Positions 9,001 through 18,466 of a stretch of 64,000 nucleotides of DNA are shown piece by piece. This DNA is from Aeromicrobium sp. (GTDB taxonomy: Bacteria > Actinomycetota > Actinomycetes > Propionibacteriales > Nocardioidaceae). The notes beneath the pieces are model-generated. The model was not told the DNA's origin, searched no databases, and saw nothing but the letters and a program-made list of their open reading frames with translations. The stretch covers positions 124,001-188,000 of the forward strand of contig NZ_JAGLCD010000001.1 in the NCBI RefSeq assembly GCF_023146395.1, in the 5' to 3' direction. A program made the position numbers and the translations under genes. Positions within the stretch are counted from its first letter, which is position 1. Each line of letters opens with the position of its first letter.

Positions 9001-12000
9001 GGTCGGCGACGGTCGTGCGGTGGAGCTGCCGATCGACGTCCCGGCAGGTGCCGCCCTCGGCGCAGCGCCGGTCGTCGAGGTCGCCGCCGCCGCAGCCGCC
9101 ATGAGCGAGCTGCTGCGCGGGGCCGCCGGTGGCGTCCTCCCGCGATCGGGCGTGGACTCCCTCGTCCACGCCTGGTCGTGGGACCTGGTCGCTGATCACG
9201 CGGGCGTCACGACGCCGGCGGTCACCGGCACCGACCCGCTGACCGAGGACTTCGTGCCCGACGTGCTCGTCGGCCTGGCCTGGCCGGCCGTTTTCGCCGA
9301 GCTCACCGCCGCGACCACCGCGACCGGGCTGCCCGTCGTCGAGGGCGCGCTCGACCTGGTGCACCTCGACCACGCGATCGCCGTCCACGAGGCTCCGGCC
9401 GAGGGCGCCGAGCTGCGCATCGAGGCCCGTCTCGAGGGCGTGGAGGACACCGAGGTCGGTCGCGTCGTCACGATCGACGTCGACGTCACGACCGGCGGCA
9501 GCACCGTCGCGACCCTCCGCGAGCGCCTCGCGATCCGCGGCAGGGCCGGTGCCGGATCCCTGACCGACCCCCGTCGCGGCGGAGGCGTCCTCGTGGACCC
9601 GCGCGACACCCCGCGACGCACCCGGGCCAAGGTCCGCGTCGGCGCCCCGGTCGACATGCGGGCGTTCGCCGCGGTCTCCGGCGACCACAACCCGATCCAC
9701 ACCAGCAGCGCCGCCGCCCGGCTGGCCGGTCTCGGCTCGCCGATCGTCCACGGCATGTGGATCTCCGCACTCGCGCAGCGTGCGGTGGGCCGCCGGCTCG
9801 AGGGCTGGACCGCCCGCTTCCTGAGCCCGGTCCGCCCGGGCGCCGATCTCGACGTCCGCGTCGAGCGGGTCGCCCTCGACCAGGGGGCCGAGGTCCTCGA
9901 GGTCACGGTCCGCAGCGACGGTGAGCTCGCGATGTCGGCCACGGCCCGGGCCGTCGCCCCGCGCACCGCGTACGTCTTCCCGGGTCAGGGCATCCAGCAC
10001 GCGGGCATGGGCATGGACGGCTACCAGCGCTCGGCCGCCGCGCGCGACGTCTGGGACCGCGCCGACGCGCACACCCGCCAGGTGCTCGGCTTCTCGATCC
10101 TGACGGTCGTGCGTGACAACCCGACCGTGCTCGTCGCGAACGGCGTCACGCACCGCCACCCCGACGGCGTCCTGTTCCTGACCCAGTTCACGCAGGTCGC
10201 GATGGCGGTGCTCGGGTCGGCGCAGACCGCAGAGCTCCGGGAGACGGGAGCCTTCGTGGAGGGCGCCGTGCTGGCCGGCCACTCGGTCGGTGAGTACAAC
10301 GCGCTCGCCGCGGTCTCCGGCGTCATCCCGCTCGAGGCCGTCGTGGAGGTCGTGTTCCAGCGTGGCTCGGTCATGCACACGCTCGTCGAGCGTGACGCCG
10401 AGGGACGCAGCGACTATCGCCTCGCCGCGATCCGTCCGTCGCAGATCGGCCTGGACGACTCGACCGTCGGGGCCTACGTGGACGAGCTCTCCGAGCGCAC
10501 CGGGGAGTTCCTGCAGATCGTCAACCTGAACCTGCGCGACTCGCAGTACGCGCTCGCCGGCAGCGTCCGGGGTCTCAAGGCGCTCGAGGCCGACATCGCC
10601 GAGCGGCGTGAGCGGTTCGGGGGCAAGGGCGCGTTCATCCTGGTGCCCGGCATCGACGTGCCCTTCCACTCGCGCGTCCTGCACGGCGGCGTCGACGACT
10701 TCCGGGCGCGGCTCGACGAGCTGCTGCCCGCGGAGATCGACCCCGATGTCCTGATCGGACGCTACGTGCCGAACCTCGTGCCGCGCCCGTTCACGCTCGA
10801 TCGTGGCTACGTGACCGAGGTCGCCGAGCTGGTCGACCCGGAGGGTCGGGGCATCGGCGTCCTGCGCGGCGTGCTGGCGGACTTCGAGCAGTGGAGCGCC
10901 CGTCCGGGTGCCCTGTGCCGCACGCTGCTGATCGAGCTGCTCGCCTGGCAGTTCGCGAGCCCGGTCCGCTGGATCGAGACGCAGGACCTGCTGTTCGCCC
11001 CGCTCGGCGAGGGCGGCCTGGGGGTCGAGCGCCTCGTGGAGATCGGGGTCGGCCAGTCGCCGACGATCGCCAACCTGGCGGCCTCGACGCTGAAGCTGCC
11101 GGTCGGTTCGCACACGCGCCGTCGCGACACCGTGCAGGTGCTCAACGTCGAGCGCGACGCGGCCGTCGTGTTCTCGACCGACGAGGAGGTCCCGGACGTC
11201 GACGTGGTCGACGACGAGCCCACCGAGACGACGTCGAGCGATGCCGCGCCGGCCGCACCCGCGCCGGCCGCGTCGGGGGGTCCGTCCGAGCAGACGGCCG
11301 CCGACCTGCCGTTCGCGGCATCGGACGCCACGTCGGTGCTGATCGCCTGGTGGACCAAGCTGCGGCCCGAGCAGATCGGCGCCGCCGACACGATCGAGTC
11401 GCTGTGCGACGGCGCGTCCTCACGCCGCAACCAGCTGCTGCTCGACCTCGGCGGGGAGCTCTCGCTGGGGGCGATCGACGGTGCGGCCGAGGCCGACATC
11501 GTGACGCTGGGCGCGCAGGTCGACGGCCTGGCCCGGGGCTACAAGCCGCTCGGCCCGGTCCTGTCGGCCGCGATCGGCGACCACCTCAAGAAGGTGCTCG
11601 GCCCGACCGGCAAGCGTCCCGGCGCCATCACCGACCGTGTCACACAGACCTGGGGCCTGGGCGCCGGGTGGGCGCAGCACGTGCTGGTGCGCGTCGCGCT
11701 CGACACCCGCGAGGGTGCCAGCGTGCGCGGTGGCCAGCTCGGTGAGCTGACGATCGGCTCCGCCAGCGACCTCGACGCGGCCATCGACACGGCCGTCGCG
11801 GCGGTCGCCGCCTCGAACGGCACGACGGTGCAGATGCCGAGCACGGGCGGTGGCAGCGGTGGCACCGTCGACGTCGAGGCGCTCGGCGAGCTCACGGCCC
11901 ACATCGCGGGGCCGGACGGCGCGCTCGCATCGGCCGCCCGCATCGTGCTCGACCGGCTCGGGCTGGCTGACGTCGCGGACACTGCGGCGGTCAGCGAGGC

Positions 12001-15000
12001 CGACGCCGACGACGCCGCCGTGCTGGAGCTGGTCTCGACCGAGCTCGGCCCCGACTGGGCGCAGCGCGTGGCCCCCGCGTTCGACTCCCGTCGCGCTCTG
12101 CTGCTCGACGACCGCTGGGCCTCGGCCCGCGAGGACCTTGCGCGCATCGCCCACGGCGACGACGTCCGAGGGAGCTTCACCGGCACCGGGGAGGTCGTCG
12201 CCCGCCAGGCACGCTTCTGGGCCGGTTCCGTCTCCGACCCGGCCCTCGCGACCCGCTTCGAGCAGATCGCTGCCGACGCGACCGACACCTCCACCGGCCC
12301 CTGGGCCGACGAGGTCGCGGTCGTGACCGGGGCGAGCCCGGGTTCGATCGCCGCTGCCGTCGTCGGTGAGCTGCTCGCCGGTGGCGCCACGGTCGTGGCG
12401 ACCACGTCGTCGCTCGGTCCGTCGCGTCTCGCGGCGTTCCGCGACCTGTACCGCACGCACGCCCGCGGCGGCGCGACCCTGTGGGTCGTGCCGGCCAACC
12501 TGGCCTCGTTCGTCGACGTCGACGCCCTCGCGTCGTGGGTCGTCAGCGAGCAGGTCGACACCTCGGGCCCGGTCTCGACGGTCGTCAAGCCGGCCCTGAC
12601 GCCCACGCTTCTGCTGCCCTTCGCGGCCGGCCCGGTGCGCGGCGACCTGGCCGACGCCGGACCGTCGAACGAGATCGACATGCGCATCCTCGTGTGGTCG
12701 GTCGAGCGGCTCATCGGGGCGTTCGCGCTCCAGGGCCGTGGGCACGACATCGCCTCTCGCCTCCACGTCGTGCTCCCGGGCTCGCCCAACCGCGGCACGT
12801 TCGGCGGCGACGGCGCGTACGGCGAGGCCAAGGCCGCGCTCGACGCGATCGTGGCCAAGTGGCGCGTCGAGAAGCGGTGGTCGCAGCGCGTGACCCTCGT
12901 GCACGCCCTGATCGGCTGGGTGCGCGGCACGGGCCTGATGGGCGGCAACGACCCGCTCGTCGAGGCCGTCGAGGCGCGAGGGATCCGCACCTGGGCGACC
13001 GACGAGATGGCCGCCGCGCTGCTCGAGTCGTGCACGCCGCGGGCCCGTGACGAGGCGCTCTCGGCACCGCTCGAGCGCGACCTCACCGGCGGCCTGGCCG
13101 GCGCCGACATCGACCTGCCGGGTCTGGCCGCCTCGCTCGGACGGCCTGCGGGCGAGGCCGAGCCCGAGGTCGCGACGATCAAGGCCCTCGCCCCGGCGCC
13201 GACCGCCTCGCGGCAGGTCGCCGAGGCACCCTCGTGGCCTGAGGTCTCGGCGAGCCCGGAGGACCTCGTGGTCATCGTCGGCGCCGGCGAGCTCGGCCCG
13301 TACGGTTCCTCGCGCACGCGGTTCGAAGCCGAGGTGGAGGACCGCCTGTCCGCCGCCGGGGTCGCCGAGATCGCCTGGAGCACCGGCCTGATCCGGTGGG
13401 AGAACGGCAGCTGGGTCGACACCGAGACCGACGAGGACGTGGACGAGGCCGACCTGGTCGAGCGGTACCACGACGTCGTGCGGGAGCGGGTCGGCGTGCG
13501 CAGCTACGGCGACGACCAGACGATCACCGATCACACGGTCCCGCTGCTCGCGAGCGTCTTCCTCGACCAGGACCTCACGTTCACGGTCGGCACGCGCACC
13601 GAGGCGGAGGCCATGAAGGCCGCCGACGCGGAGCACACGCGCATCACCGAAGGTGCGGACGGCGACTGGACGGTGACCCGCCTCGCGGGAACCGAGATCC
13701 GGGTGCCGCGCCGCATGAAGCTGACGCGGACCGTGGGTGGCCAGATCCCGACCGGGTTCGACCCCACCGTGTGGGGCGTCCCGGCCGAGATGGTCGAGTC
13801 CGTCGACCGGGTCGCACTGTGGAACCTCGTCTGCACCGTCGACGCGTTCCTGTCGAGCGGGTTCGACCCGTCCGAGCTCATGCGCTGGGTCCACCCGGCC
13901 CTCGTGGCCAACACGCAGGGCACCGGCATGGGCGGCATGTCCTCGATGCAGTCGCTCTACGTCGACACGCTGCTCGGGGAGGCCAAGGCCAACGACATCC
14001 TGCAGGAGGCGCTGCCCAACGTCATCGCGGCGCACGTCGTGCAGTCGTACGTCGGGTCGTACGGCGCCATGGTGCACCCCGTCGCGGCCTGCGCCACGAC
14101 CGCGATCTCGGTCGAGGAGGGCGTCGACAAGATCCGCCTCGGCAAGGCCGAGTTCGTCGTGGCCGGCGGCTTCGACGACCTCAGCGCCGAGGGCATCATC
14201 GGCTTCGCGGACATGTCGGCCACGGCCGACACCGAGGCGATGCGGGCCAAGGGCCTGCAGGACCGGTACCTCAGCCGGGCCAACGACCGCCGTCGCGGCG
14301 GGTTCGTGGAGTCGCAAGGCGGCGGCACGATCCTGCTGGCCCGCGGTGACGTGGCGCTCGCGGCCGGTCTGCCGGTCCTGGGTGTCGTGGCGTACGCGGG
14401 CTCGTTCGCCGACGGGGTCCACACGTCGATCCCGGCACCGGGCATCGGGGCCCTGGCCGCGAGCCTCGGTGGGGAGCGGTCGCCGCTCGGTCGGGGGCTC
14501 GCCGCCCTCGGCCTGACCCACGACGACGTCGCGGTGGTGTCGAAGCACGACACCTCGACGAACGCCAACGACCCGAACGAGTCCGACCTGCACGAGCGCA
14601 TCGCCGCCGCGCTGGGGCGCGCCGAGGGCCGACCGCTGTACGTCGTGTCGCAGAAGTCGCTGACCGGCCACGCCAAGGGTGGGGCCGCGGCGTTCCAGCT
14701 CATCGGACTCTGCCAGGTCCTGGAGTCGGGCACGCTGCCGCCGAACCGGAGCCTGGACTGTGTCGACGACGTGCTCGCCGAGCACGAGCACCTGGTCTGG
14801 CTGCGTCGTCCGCTGGCGACGTCGGGCCTGCGGGCGGGGCTCGTCACGAGCCTGGGCTTCGGGCACGTGGCCGGGCTCATCGCGCTGGCGCACCCGGCCG
14901 CCTTCCTGGCGACGGTGCCGGCCGAGCAGCGGGTCGAGTACCTGGGGCGCGCCGAGGCGCGGCGGACCGCGGGTCGGCGCCGGCTGGCCGAGATCATGCA

Positions 15001-15139
15001 CGGGGGTCAGCCGGCCTACCAGCGCCCGGCCGACCGGCGGCTCGGGGCCTCGGGCGTGAAGGCGCGCGAGGCGGCCCTGCTGCAGGATCCGGATGCCCGG
15101 CTGGTCGGTGACGTCTACGCGGGGCCGGGGTGCTCGTGA
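6011..15139 (+). CDS. fas: Type I fatty acid synthase, single polypeptide (mycobacterial FAS-I type)
   Basis: GTG start; 3042 aa; N-terminal AT-like (AAGHSQGALAVEVL), ER region (ILLAGMTPTTVD), hotdog dehydratase (SGDHNPIHTS), MPT (AYVFPGQGIQHAGMGMDG, AGHSVGEYNALAAVSG), ACP (DGASSRRNQLLLDLG), KR, KS (HPVAACATTAISVEEG). Confidence 0.96.
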   Translation: MTTFDTPVPPVHDRASVLDQPGRVRALLDDLRAGTDRYGVVFGGQGIAWLPTLAALVRDHGTGAELAELLESVELRLAPVAGELARVDARFTPLAWADVLAAGESVDSDDDAEAPAVPSEGDLAVPALSVPGIALTQIAALRALRGWGLDPTPGGEHGARAAAGHSQGALAVEVLRGRDEADVLLVARLCGVATQLVARRRGLTGSADAPVMVSVRDVELGAVDEVLEGLPGTRAVRGLRNGRRSVVLAGPSADLAAVLAAFERRSAAEKDARDKKLTGGAVFAPVVEPLGAAVAFHHPDLAEAADLVAGWASTLGLDAAWARDLARTSFIDPVDWVAQLDDVLATGVDWLLDLGPAALAATVTADEVTPRGVGVVTVTTRRGRRELTVPGAAPTRPTPWSSHLPTVVHLPDGSVRLETAFTRLTGKSPILLAGMTPTTVDAAIVAAAANAGFWAELAGGGQVTAEIFRDRMAELDGLLEPGRSFQFNSLLLDPYLWKLQLGQQRLVQRARAAGSPIDAVIVTAGVPELDEAVALVRDLHEVGIEHVVFKPGTVRQIRQVLDIAKALADTELDGTSLIIQIEGGQAGGHHSWEDLDDLLVATYADLRATPGVVVCVGGGIGTPEAASSYLTGEWARRHDLPLMPVDGVLIGTAAMATAEATTSPQVKQLLVDTPGTAAWIGAGQAVRGMSSGRSQLGADIHEIDNTASRTGRLLDEVAGDADAVAARHDEIVAALDATAKPYFGDVAHMSYGALLERFAALTTVRTDEGAEAWLDVSFRDRFLELVHRAEARLADADHGDVPTLFASAADVVSPAEALATLRTEHPTLDDVVLHPADVSFFLAVCRRPGKPVTFVPVIDADVRRWWRSDSLWQAHDARYGADAVCVIPGPVSVRGITRADEPVAELLQRFEDETIDGLLAAGRSTCRVPGRRRDDRAPGVLGLVLAAHDVLWAGRTVINPVHRLGEGWTVTTDTRADHTPTGATLLEHEDHVVLTVPVGDGRAVELPIDVPAGAALGAAPVVEVAAAAAAMSELLRGAAGGVLPRSGVDSLVHAWSWDLVADHAGVTTPAVTGTDPLTEDFVPDVLVGLAWPAVFAELTAATTATGLPVVEGALDLVHLDHAIAVHEAPAEGAELRIEARLEGVEDTEVGRVVTIDVDVTTGGSTVATLRERLAIRGRAGAGSLTDPRRGGGVLVDPRDTPRRTRAKVRVGAPVDMRAFAAVSGDHNPIHTSSAAARLAGLGSPIVHGMWISALAQRAVGRRLEGWTARFLSPVRPGADLDVRVERVALDQGAEVLEVTVRSDGELAMSATARAVAPRTAYVFPGQGIQHAGMGMDGYQRSAAARDVWDRADAHTRQVLGFSILTVVRDNPTVLVANGVTHRHPDGVLFLTQFTQVAMAVLGSAQTAELRETGAFVEGAVLAGHSVGEYNALAAVSGVIPLEAVVEVVFQRGSVMHTLVERDAEGRSDYRLAAIRPSQIGLDDSTVGAYVDELSERTGEFLQIVNLNLRDSQYALAGSVRGLKALEADIAERRERFGGKGAFILVPGIDVPFHSRVLHGGVDDFRARLDELLPAEIDPDVLIGRYVPNLVPRPFTLDRGYVTEVAELVDPEGRGIGVLRGVLADFEQWSARPGALCRTLLIELLAWQFASPVRWIETQDLLFAPLGEGGLGVERLVEIGVGQSPTIANLAASTLKLPVGSHTRRRDTVQVLNVERDAAVVFSTDEEVPDVDVVDDEPTETTSSDAAPAAPAPAASGGPSEQTAADLPFAASDATSVLIAWWTKLRPEQIGAADTIESLCDGASSRRNQLLLDLGGELSLGAIDGAAEADIVTLGAQVDGLARGYKPLGPVLSAAIGDHLKKVLGPTGKRPGAITDRVTQTWGLGAGWAQHVLVRVALDTREGASVRGGQLGELTIGSASDLDAAIDTAVAAVAASNGTTVQMPSTGGGSGGTVDVEALGELTAHIAGPDGALASAARIVLDRLGLADVADTAAVSEADADDAAVLELVSTELGPDWAQRVAPAFDSRRALLLDDRWASAREDLARIAHGDDVRGSFTGTGEVVARQARFWAGSVSDPALATRFEQIAADATDTSTGPWADEVAVVTGASPGSIAAAVVGELLAGGATVVATTSSLGPSRLAAFRDLYRTHARGGATLWVVPANLASFVDVDALASWVVSEQVDTSGPVSTVVKPALTPTLLLPFAAGPVRGDLADAGPSNEIDMRILVWSVERLIGAFALQGRGHDIASRLHVVLPGSPNRGTFGGDGAYGEAKAALDAIVAKWRVEKRWSQRVTLVHALIGWVRGTGLMGGNDPLVEAVEARGIRTWATDEMAAALLESCTPRARDEALSAPLERDLTGGLAGADIDLPGLAASLGRPAGEAEPEVATIKALAPAPTASRQVAEAPSWPEVSASPEDLVVIVGAGELGPYGSSRTRFEAEVEDRLSAAGVAEIAWSTGLIRWENGSWVDTETDEDVDEADLVERYHDVVRERVGVRSYGDDQTITDHTVPLLASVFLDQDLTFTVGTRTEAEAMKAADAEHTRITEGADGDWTVTRLAGTEIRVPRRMKLTRTVGGQIPTGFDPTVWGVPAEMVESVDRVALWNLVCTVDAFLSSGFDPSELMRWVHPALVANTQGTGMGGMSSMQSLYVDTLLGEAKANDILQEALPNVIAAHVVQSYVGSYGAMVHPVAACATTAISVEEGVDKIRLGKAEFVVAGGFDDLSAEGIIGFADMSATADTEAMRAKGLQDRYLSRANDRRRGGFVESQGGGTILLARGDVALAAGLPVLGVVAYAGSFADGVHTSIPAPGIGALAASLGGERSPLGRGLAALGLTHDDVAVVSKHDTSTNANDPNESDLHERIAAALGRAEGRPLYVVSQKSLTGHAKGGAAAFQLIGLCQVLESGTLPPNRSLDCVDDVLAEHEHLVWLRRPLATSGLRAGLVTSLGFGHVAGLIALAHPAAFLATVPAEQRVEYLGRAEARRTAGRRRLAEIMHGGQPAYQRPADRRLGASGVKAREAALLQDPDARLVGDVYAGPGCS

Positions 15140-15149
15140 GCGTTCCTCG

Positions 15150-15551
15150 ATGACCGTCCTCGGTGTGGGCGTCGACCTCGTCCACGTGCCGTCGTTCGCC
15201 GCCCAGCTGGCGCAGCCCGGCACGCGGTTCGCGGAGGCGTTCACGCCGGGGGAGCGGGCCGATGCGGCCGAGCGGGCCGATCCCGATGCCTCCCTCGCGG
15301 CCCGGTGGGCGGCGAAGGAGGCGGTCGTGAAGGCCTGGTCGGCCGCGCTGTTCGGCTCCCCGCCGGGGCTGCCCGAGGGCGTGCACCGGCGGATCGAGGT
15401 CGTCTCCGACGCCTGGAACCGCCCCGCCGTCCGTCTCCTCGGCGACGTCGCGACCGCCGTCGCCTCCTCCGTCGGCCCCGACCTCCACTGGCACCTCAGC
15501 CTGTCCCACGACGCCGAGTACGCGACCGCCTACGTCACCCTCACCCGCTGA
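15150..15551 (+). CDS. acpS: Holo-[acyl-carrier-protein] synthase
   Basis: MTVLGVGVDLVHVPSFA..., ARWAAKEAVVKAW, HLSLSHD; immediately downstream of fas. Confidence 0.93.
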   Translation: MTVLGVGVDLVHVPSFAAQLAQPGTRFAEAFTPGERADAAERADPDASLAARWAAKEAVVKAWSAALFGSPPGLPEGVHRRIEVVSDAWNRPAVRLLGDVATAVASSVGPDLHWHLSLSHDAEYATAYVTLTR

Positions 15552-15567
15552 CCCCCGCCCGGGCACG

Positions 15568-15628
15568 AGTTACGGAGTTGACTCCGTAACTGGGGACTTC
15601 GCACGGGACGTGTGCCGTGCGAAGTCCC
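15568..15628. repeat. Composite double hairpin, copy 1 (order H2-H1)
   Basis: H2 AGTTACGGAGT-tg-ACTCCGTAACT (15568-15591); H1 GGGACTTCGCACGG-gacgtgtg-CCGTGCGAAGTCCC (15593-15628). Confidence 0.85.
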
Positions 15629-15644
15629 GACCTGCCGTGCTGAG

Positions 15645-16625
15645 TCAGGCGCCGAGGTCGATGACGCGGCGGACGAACCGGGCTGACCGCGCGAGGTCCG
15701 CGCGGACACGGGCCGCGAGTCCTCGCTCGTGCGAGGGATCCAGGTCCTGCCACGTCCAGCGCGTGACACCGTTGGCCCGCTGCCGGATCGCGTCTTCGCG
15801 ACGCTTCTCGTCGACCAGCACCTGGCCGACGTCGGTGGCGTAGGGGTTGAGGCGGCCGTACTTCACCAGGCCGTCGAACTCGCCGACGTGACAGAACAGC
15901 TCCCACCAGAAGTCCGACCGGGCGATCACGAGACCGGATGCGTCGCGGAGCTCGTGCTGCAGCTCGGGCAGGGCAATGGCGTGCGCGGCGAAGAAGCACA
16001 TCGAACGCACCTCGCCGACCGACTCGAGACGGGGATCGGCGAGGTGGGCCGCGCGAGTGGCGGAGACCGCGCCGGGCCACCGTTCGACCGCCGTGATCAG
16101 CTCGGCGATCTCCGCCTCGGGCACGCCGGCGTCGCGCATGGCCGACGTGAACGTGACGGCACCCGTCGCGGTGGTGCCGGCCAGCGCGGTCTCCACCGCG
16201 GCGCGGGCGGGGGAGGACACCAGGATTCCGTCGATCTCGACGAGGTCGGCGTCGTCGATCTCGCCGCAGTGGAACCGCACGCCGGCGTCGAGGCGGCCCG
16301 AGCGACCATCGAGCCGTCCGACCTGCACCTCGGCCAGGTCGACGCCCCACAGGTCGAGCCCGTGCAGGGCGGCGGCGGAGTGGTGCGACGCGTAGACGTG
16401 CCGTCCGAGCTTGGCGAGCACCGCGCGGGCGAGGATCTGGTGGCGCTCGACGGATGACGAGGCTCGCCAGGTCGGGCCGTGCGCATAGGTTCCGTAGCGG
16501 ACACGGGTGATGTCGCCGTCACGCAGCGCACGCCGCAAGGCCGTGTCGGTCCAGCCGAGGTCGTGCAGCTCGTGCCGCTCGAGAGAACCGCCGACGGCGT
16601 GGAACAGGTGTCCGAGATCGTCCAT
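15645..16625 (-). CDS. AbiEi-like N-terminal HTH protein with DUF559/Vsr-like nuclease C-terminus
   Basis: Start ATG at 16625 (MDDLGHLFHAVGGSLERHELHDLGWTDTALRRAL); C-terminal ESVGEVRSM...RSDFWWELFCHVGEFDGLVKYG...DEKRREDAIRQ. Confidence 0.75.
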   Translation of the reverse strand: MDDLGHLFHAVGGSLERHELHDLGWTDTALRRALRDGDITRVRYGTYAHGPTWRASSSVERHQILARAVLAKLGRHVYASHHSAAALHGLDLWGVDLAEVQVGRLDGRSGRLDAGVRFHCGEIDDADLVEIDGILVSSPARAAVETALAGTTATGAVTFTSAMRDAGVPEAEIAELITAVERWPGAVSATRAAHLADPRLESVGEVRSMCFFAAHAIALPELQHELRDASGLVIARSDFWWELFCHVGEFDGLVKYGRLNPYATDVGQVLVDEKRREDAIRQRANGVTRWTWQDLDPSHERGLAARVRADLARSARFVRRVIDLGA

Positions 16626-16720
16626 CGCGCCAGGATCGCCAAGCCTGGACCGCAGGGGGCGACCCGCGGCAGCGCCTGTGGACGCGGCCGGCTTGGGGAC
16701 GATGGCACTCCGCACGGAGA

Positions 16721-16785
16721 CTCGTGACTTCGCACGGGACGTGTGCCGTGCGAGGTCACGAGTTGCGGAGTGGACTCCGTAACTC
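16721..16785. repeat. Composite double hairpin, copy 2 (order H1-H2)
   Basis: H1 CTCGTGACTTCGCACGG-gacgtgtg-CCGTGCGAGGTCACGAG (16721-16762); H2 GAGTTGCGGAGT-gg-ACTCCGTAACTC (16760-16785); 28 nt (16726-16753) identical to 15595-15622. Confidence 0.85.
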
Positions 16786-16805
16786 GGCGCAGGCGGGCAG
16801 CGGGG

Positions 16806-17420
16806 TCAGGCCTCGGCGGCGAGGAGGTACGCGGCGAGGAGGCGCTTGAGCTCGATGACGGCCTCGGCGTGGGCCTGGCCGTCGCGGATCGAGAAGTTGA
16901 GCATCGAGTAGGTCACGTGAACCAGGACCTCGGCGACGATGCGGCGGCGCTCGCGGGGGGTGCCCGGGGTCAGGGGGGCGAGCGCGTGGGCGACGGAGGC
17001 GGCGAGGTCGCGCTCGGTGACCGCGGCCGTCGCGCGGGTGGCGGGCGTGGCCTGCACGGCGTGCCAGACCGCGCGACGCGACGGGTCGGCGACCCACAGC
17101 GCGGCGATGTGGTCGATCAGGCGGTCGAGGAAGCGCAGCCAGTCGAGCGTGGGGATCTGGCCGGCGAAGGCCTCCAGCTCGGACTTGACCGCCACGGCGT
17201 CCTGGCGGTCGAGCTCGCACACGATGACGTACTTGTTCGCGAAGAACTGGTACAGCGTCCCGATCGGCAGCTCGGCGCGCTGGGCGACCTCCTCGCACGT
17301 GAACGACTCGAACCCGACCTCCAGCAGGAGCTCACGCGAAACTGCCAGAAGAAGATCGAACTTCTTCTGGCTCCGCTCCTGCGTCGGGCGCTTGCGTGGC
17401 TCGAGGATCTCGACCGTCAC
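16806..17420 (-). CDS. TetR family transcriptional regulator
   Basis: KRPTQERSQKKFDLLLAVSRELLLEVGFESFTCEEVAQRAELPIGTLYQFFANK; TetR HTH. Confidence 0.92.
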   Translation of the reverse strand: MTVEILEPRKRPTQERSQKKFDLLLAVSRELLLEVGFESFTCEEVAQRAELPIGTLYQFFANKYVIVCELDRQDAVAVKSELEAFAGQIPTLDWLRFLDRLIDHIAALWVADPSRRAVWHAVQATPATRATAAVTERDLAASVAHALAPLTPGTPRERRRIVAEVLVHVTYSMLNFSIRDGQAHAEAVIELKRLLAAYLLAAEA

Positions 17421-17423
17421 GCG

Positions 17424-18461
17424 TCACACCCTAGTGGCCTCCAGCCCGGCGGCGACCAGAACGACGACAGCGTCGCCGAGCCCGTCGAAGCCGCCACCCA
17501 CGGTCTGGCCGTGGCTGTGGCGGTAGTGGATGCCCTCGAGGATCACGGCGAGCTTGAAGAACGCCAGCCCGATGTGGAAACCCATCGCGCCCAGGTCGCG
17601 GCCTGACGTCGCCGCGTACCGCTGCAGGATCTCGTCCCGCGTGGGGTAGCCCGCGGCGAGCGGCGCGTCGGTCACGGCCGCGCCGCCCCCGGACATGGCC
17701 ATCTGCTGGTAGGCCAGCATCAGGGCGACGTCGGTCAGGGGGTCGCCGAGCGTGCTCATCTCCCAGTCGAGCACCGCCGTGATGCGGTCGCGCCCGTCGG
17801 GCGTGGAGTCGACCAGGGCGTTGTCGAGGCGGTAGTCGCCGTGGACGATCGTGCCCTCCGAGTGCGTCGGCAGCTGGCGCTCGAGCTGGGTCGCGAGCTC
17901 GTCGATCCCGGGGATGTCGCGGCTGCGTGAGGAGTCGAGCTGCTTGCGCCACCGGCGCAGCTGGCGCTCGAGGTAGCCGTCGGGACGACCGAAGTCGGCC
18001 AGACCGACCGACGCGGGGTCCACCGCGTGCAGGTCCACGAGCGTGTCGACCAGACGATCGGCGATCGCCCGCGTGCGGTCGGCGCCGATCTCCTCGAGCT
18101 GGGCGGCACGGGAGTACGGAGTGCCCGGCACCGACGCCATGACGTAGAACGGGGCCCCCGTCACGGCGGCGTCGTCGCAGTGCGCGTGCACGACCGGCAC
18201 GGGCACCGCGGTGTCGGCCAGCGCCTTCATGACGCGGTACTCGCGGCCCATGTCGTGGGCCGTGGCCAGCACGTGACCCAGCGGCGGGCGGCGCACGACG
18301 ACCTCGGTCGCGCCGTCGGTCACGCGGTACGTCAGGTTCGACTTGCCGCCGGTGATCAACGAAGCCGTGAGCGGCTCGCCCAGGAGGCCGGGCACCTCCC
18401 GCGCGAGCCAGCCACCGACGGCGTCCAGATCGAGTCCGTCGACCTGAGCGCGGTCATTCAT
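17424..18461 (-). CDS. Phosphotransferase (APH/ACAD10-like) family protein
   Basis: GGKSNLTYRVTDGATEVVVRRPP, TIVHGDYRLDNALVD, AVLDWEMSTLGDPLTDVALMLAY. Confidence 0.92.
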   Translation of the reverse strand: MNDRAQVDGLDLDAVGGWLAREVPGLLGEPLTASLITGGKSNLTYRVTDGATEVVVRRPPLGHVLATAHDMGREYRVMKALADTAVPVPVVHAHCDDAAVTGAPFYVMASVPGTPYSRAAQLEEIGADRTRAIADRLVDTLVDLHAVDPASVGLADFGRPDGYLERQLRRWRKQLDSSRSRDIPGIDELATQLERQLPTHSEGTIVHGDYRLDNALVDSTPDGRDRITAVLDWEMSTLGDPLTDVALMLAYQQMAMSGGGAAVTDAPLAAGYPTRDEILQRYAATSGRDLGAMGFHIGLAFFKLAVILEGIHYRHSHGQTVGGGFDGLGDAVVVLVAAGLEATRV

Positions 18462-18466
18462 GGCCG

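Noticed and set aside
8447-11113. 888-aa minus-strand ORF
   Set aside because: Antisense shadow of FAS-I.
11420-15244. 1274-aa minus-strand ORF
   Set aside because: Antisense shadow of FAS-I coding DNA in high-GC sequence; composition R/G/V/D-rich without domains.
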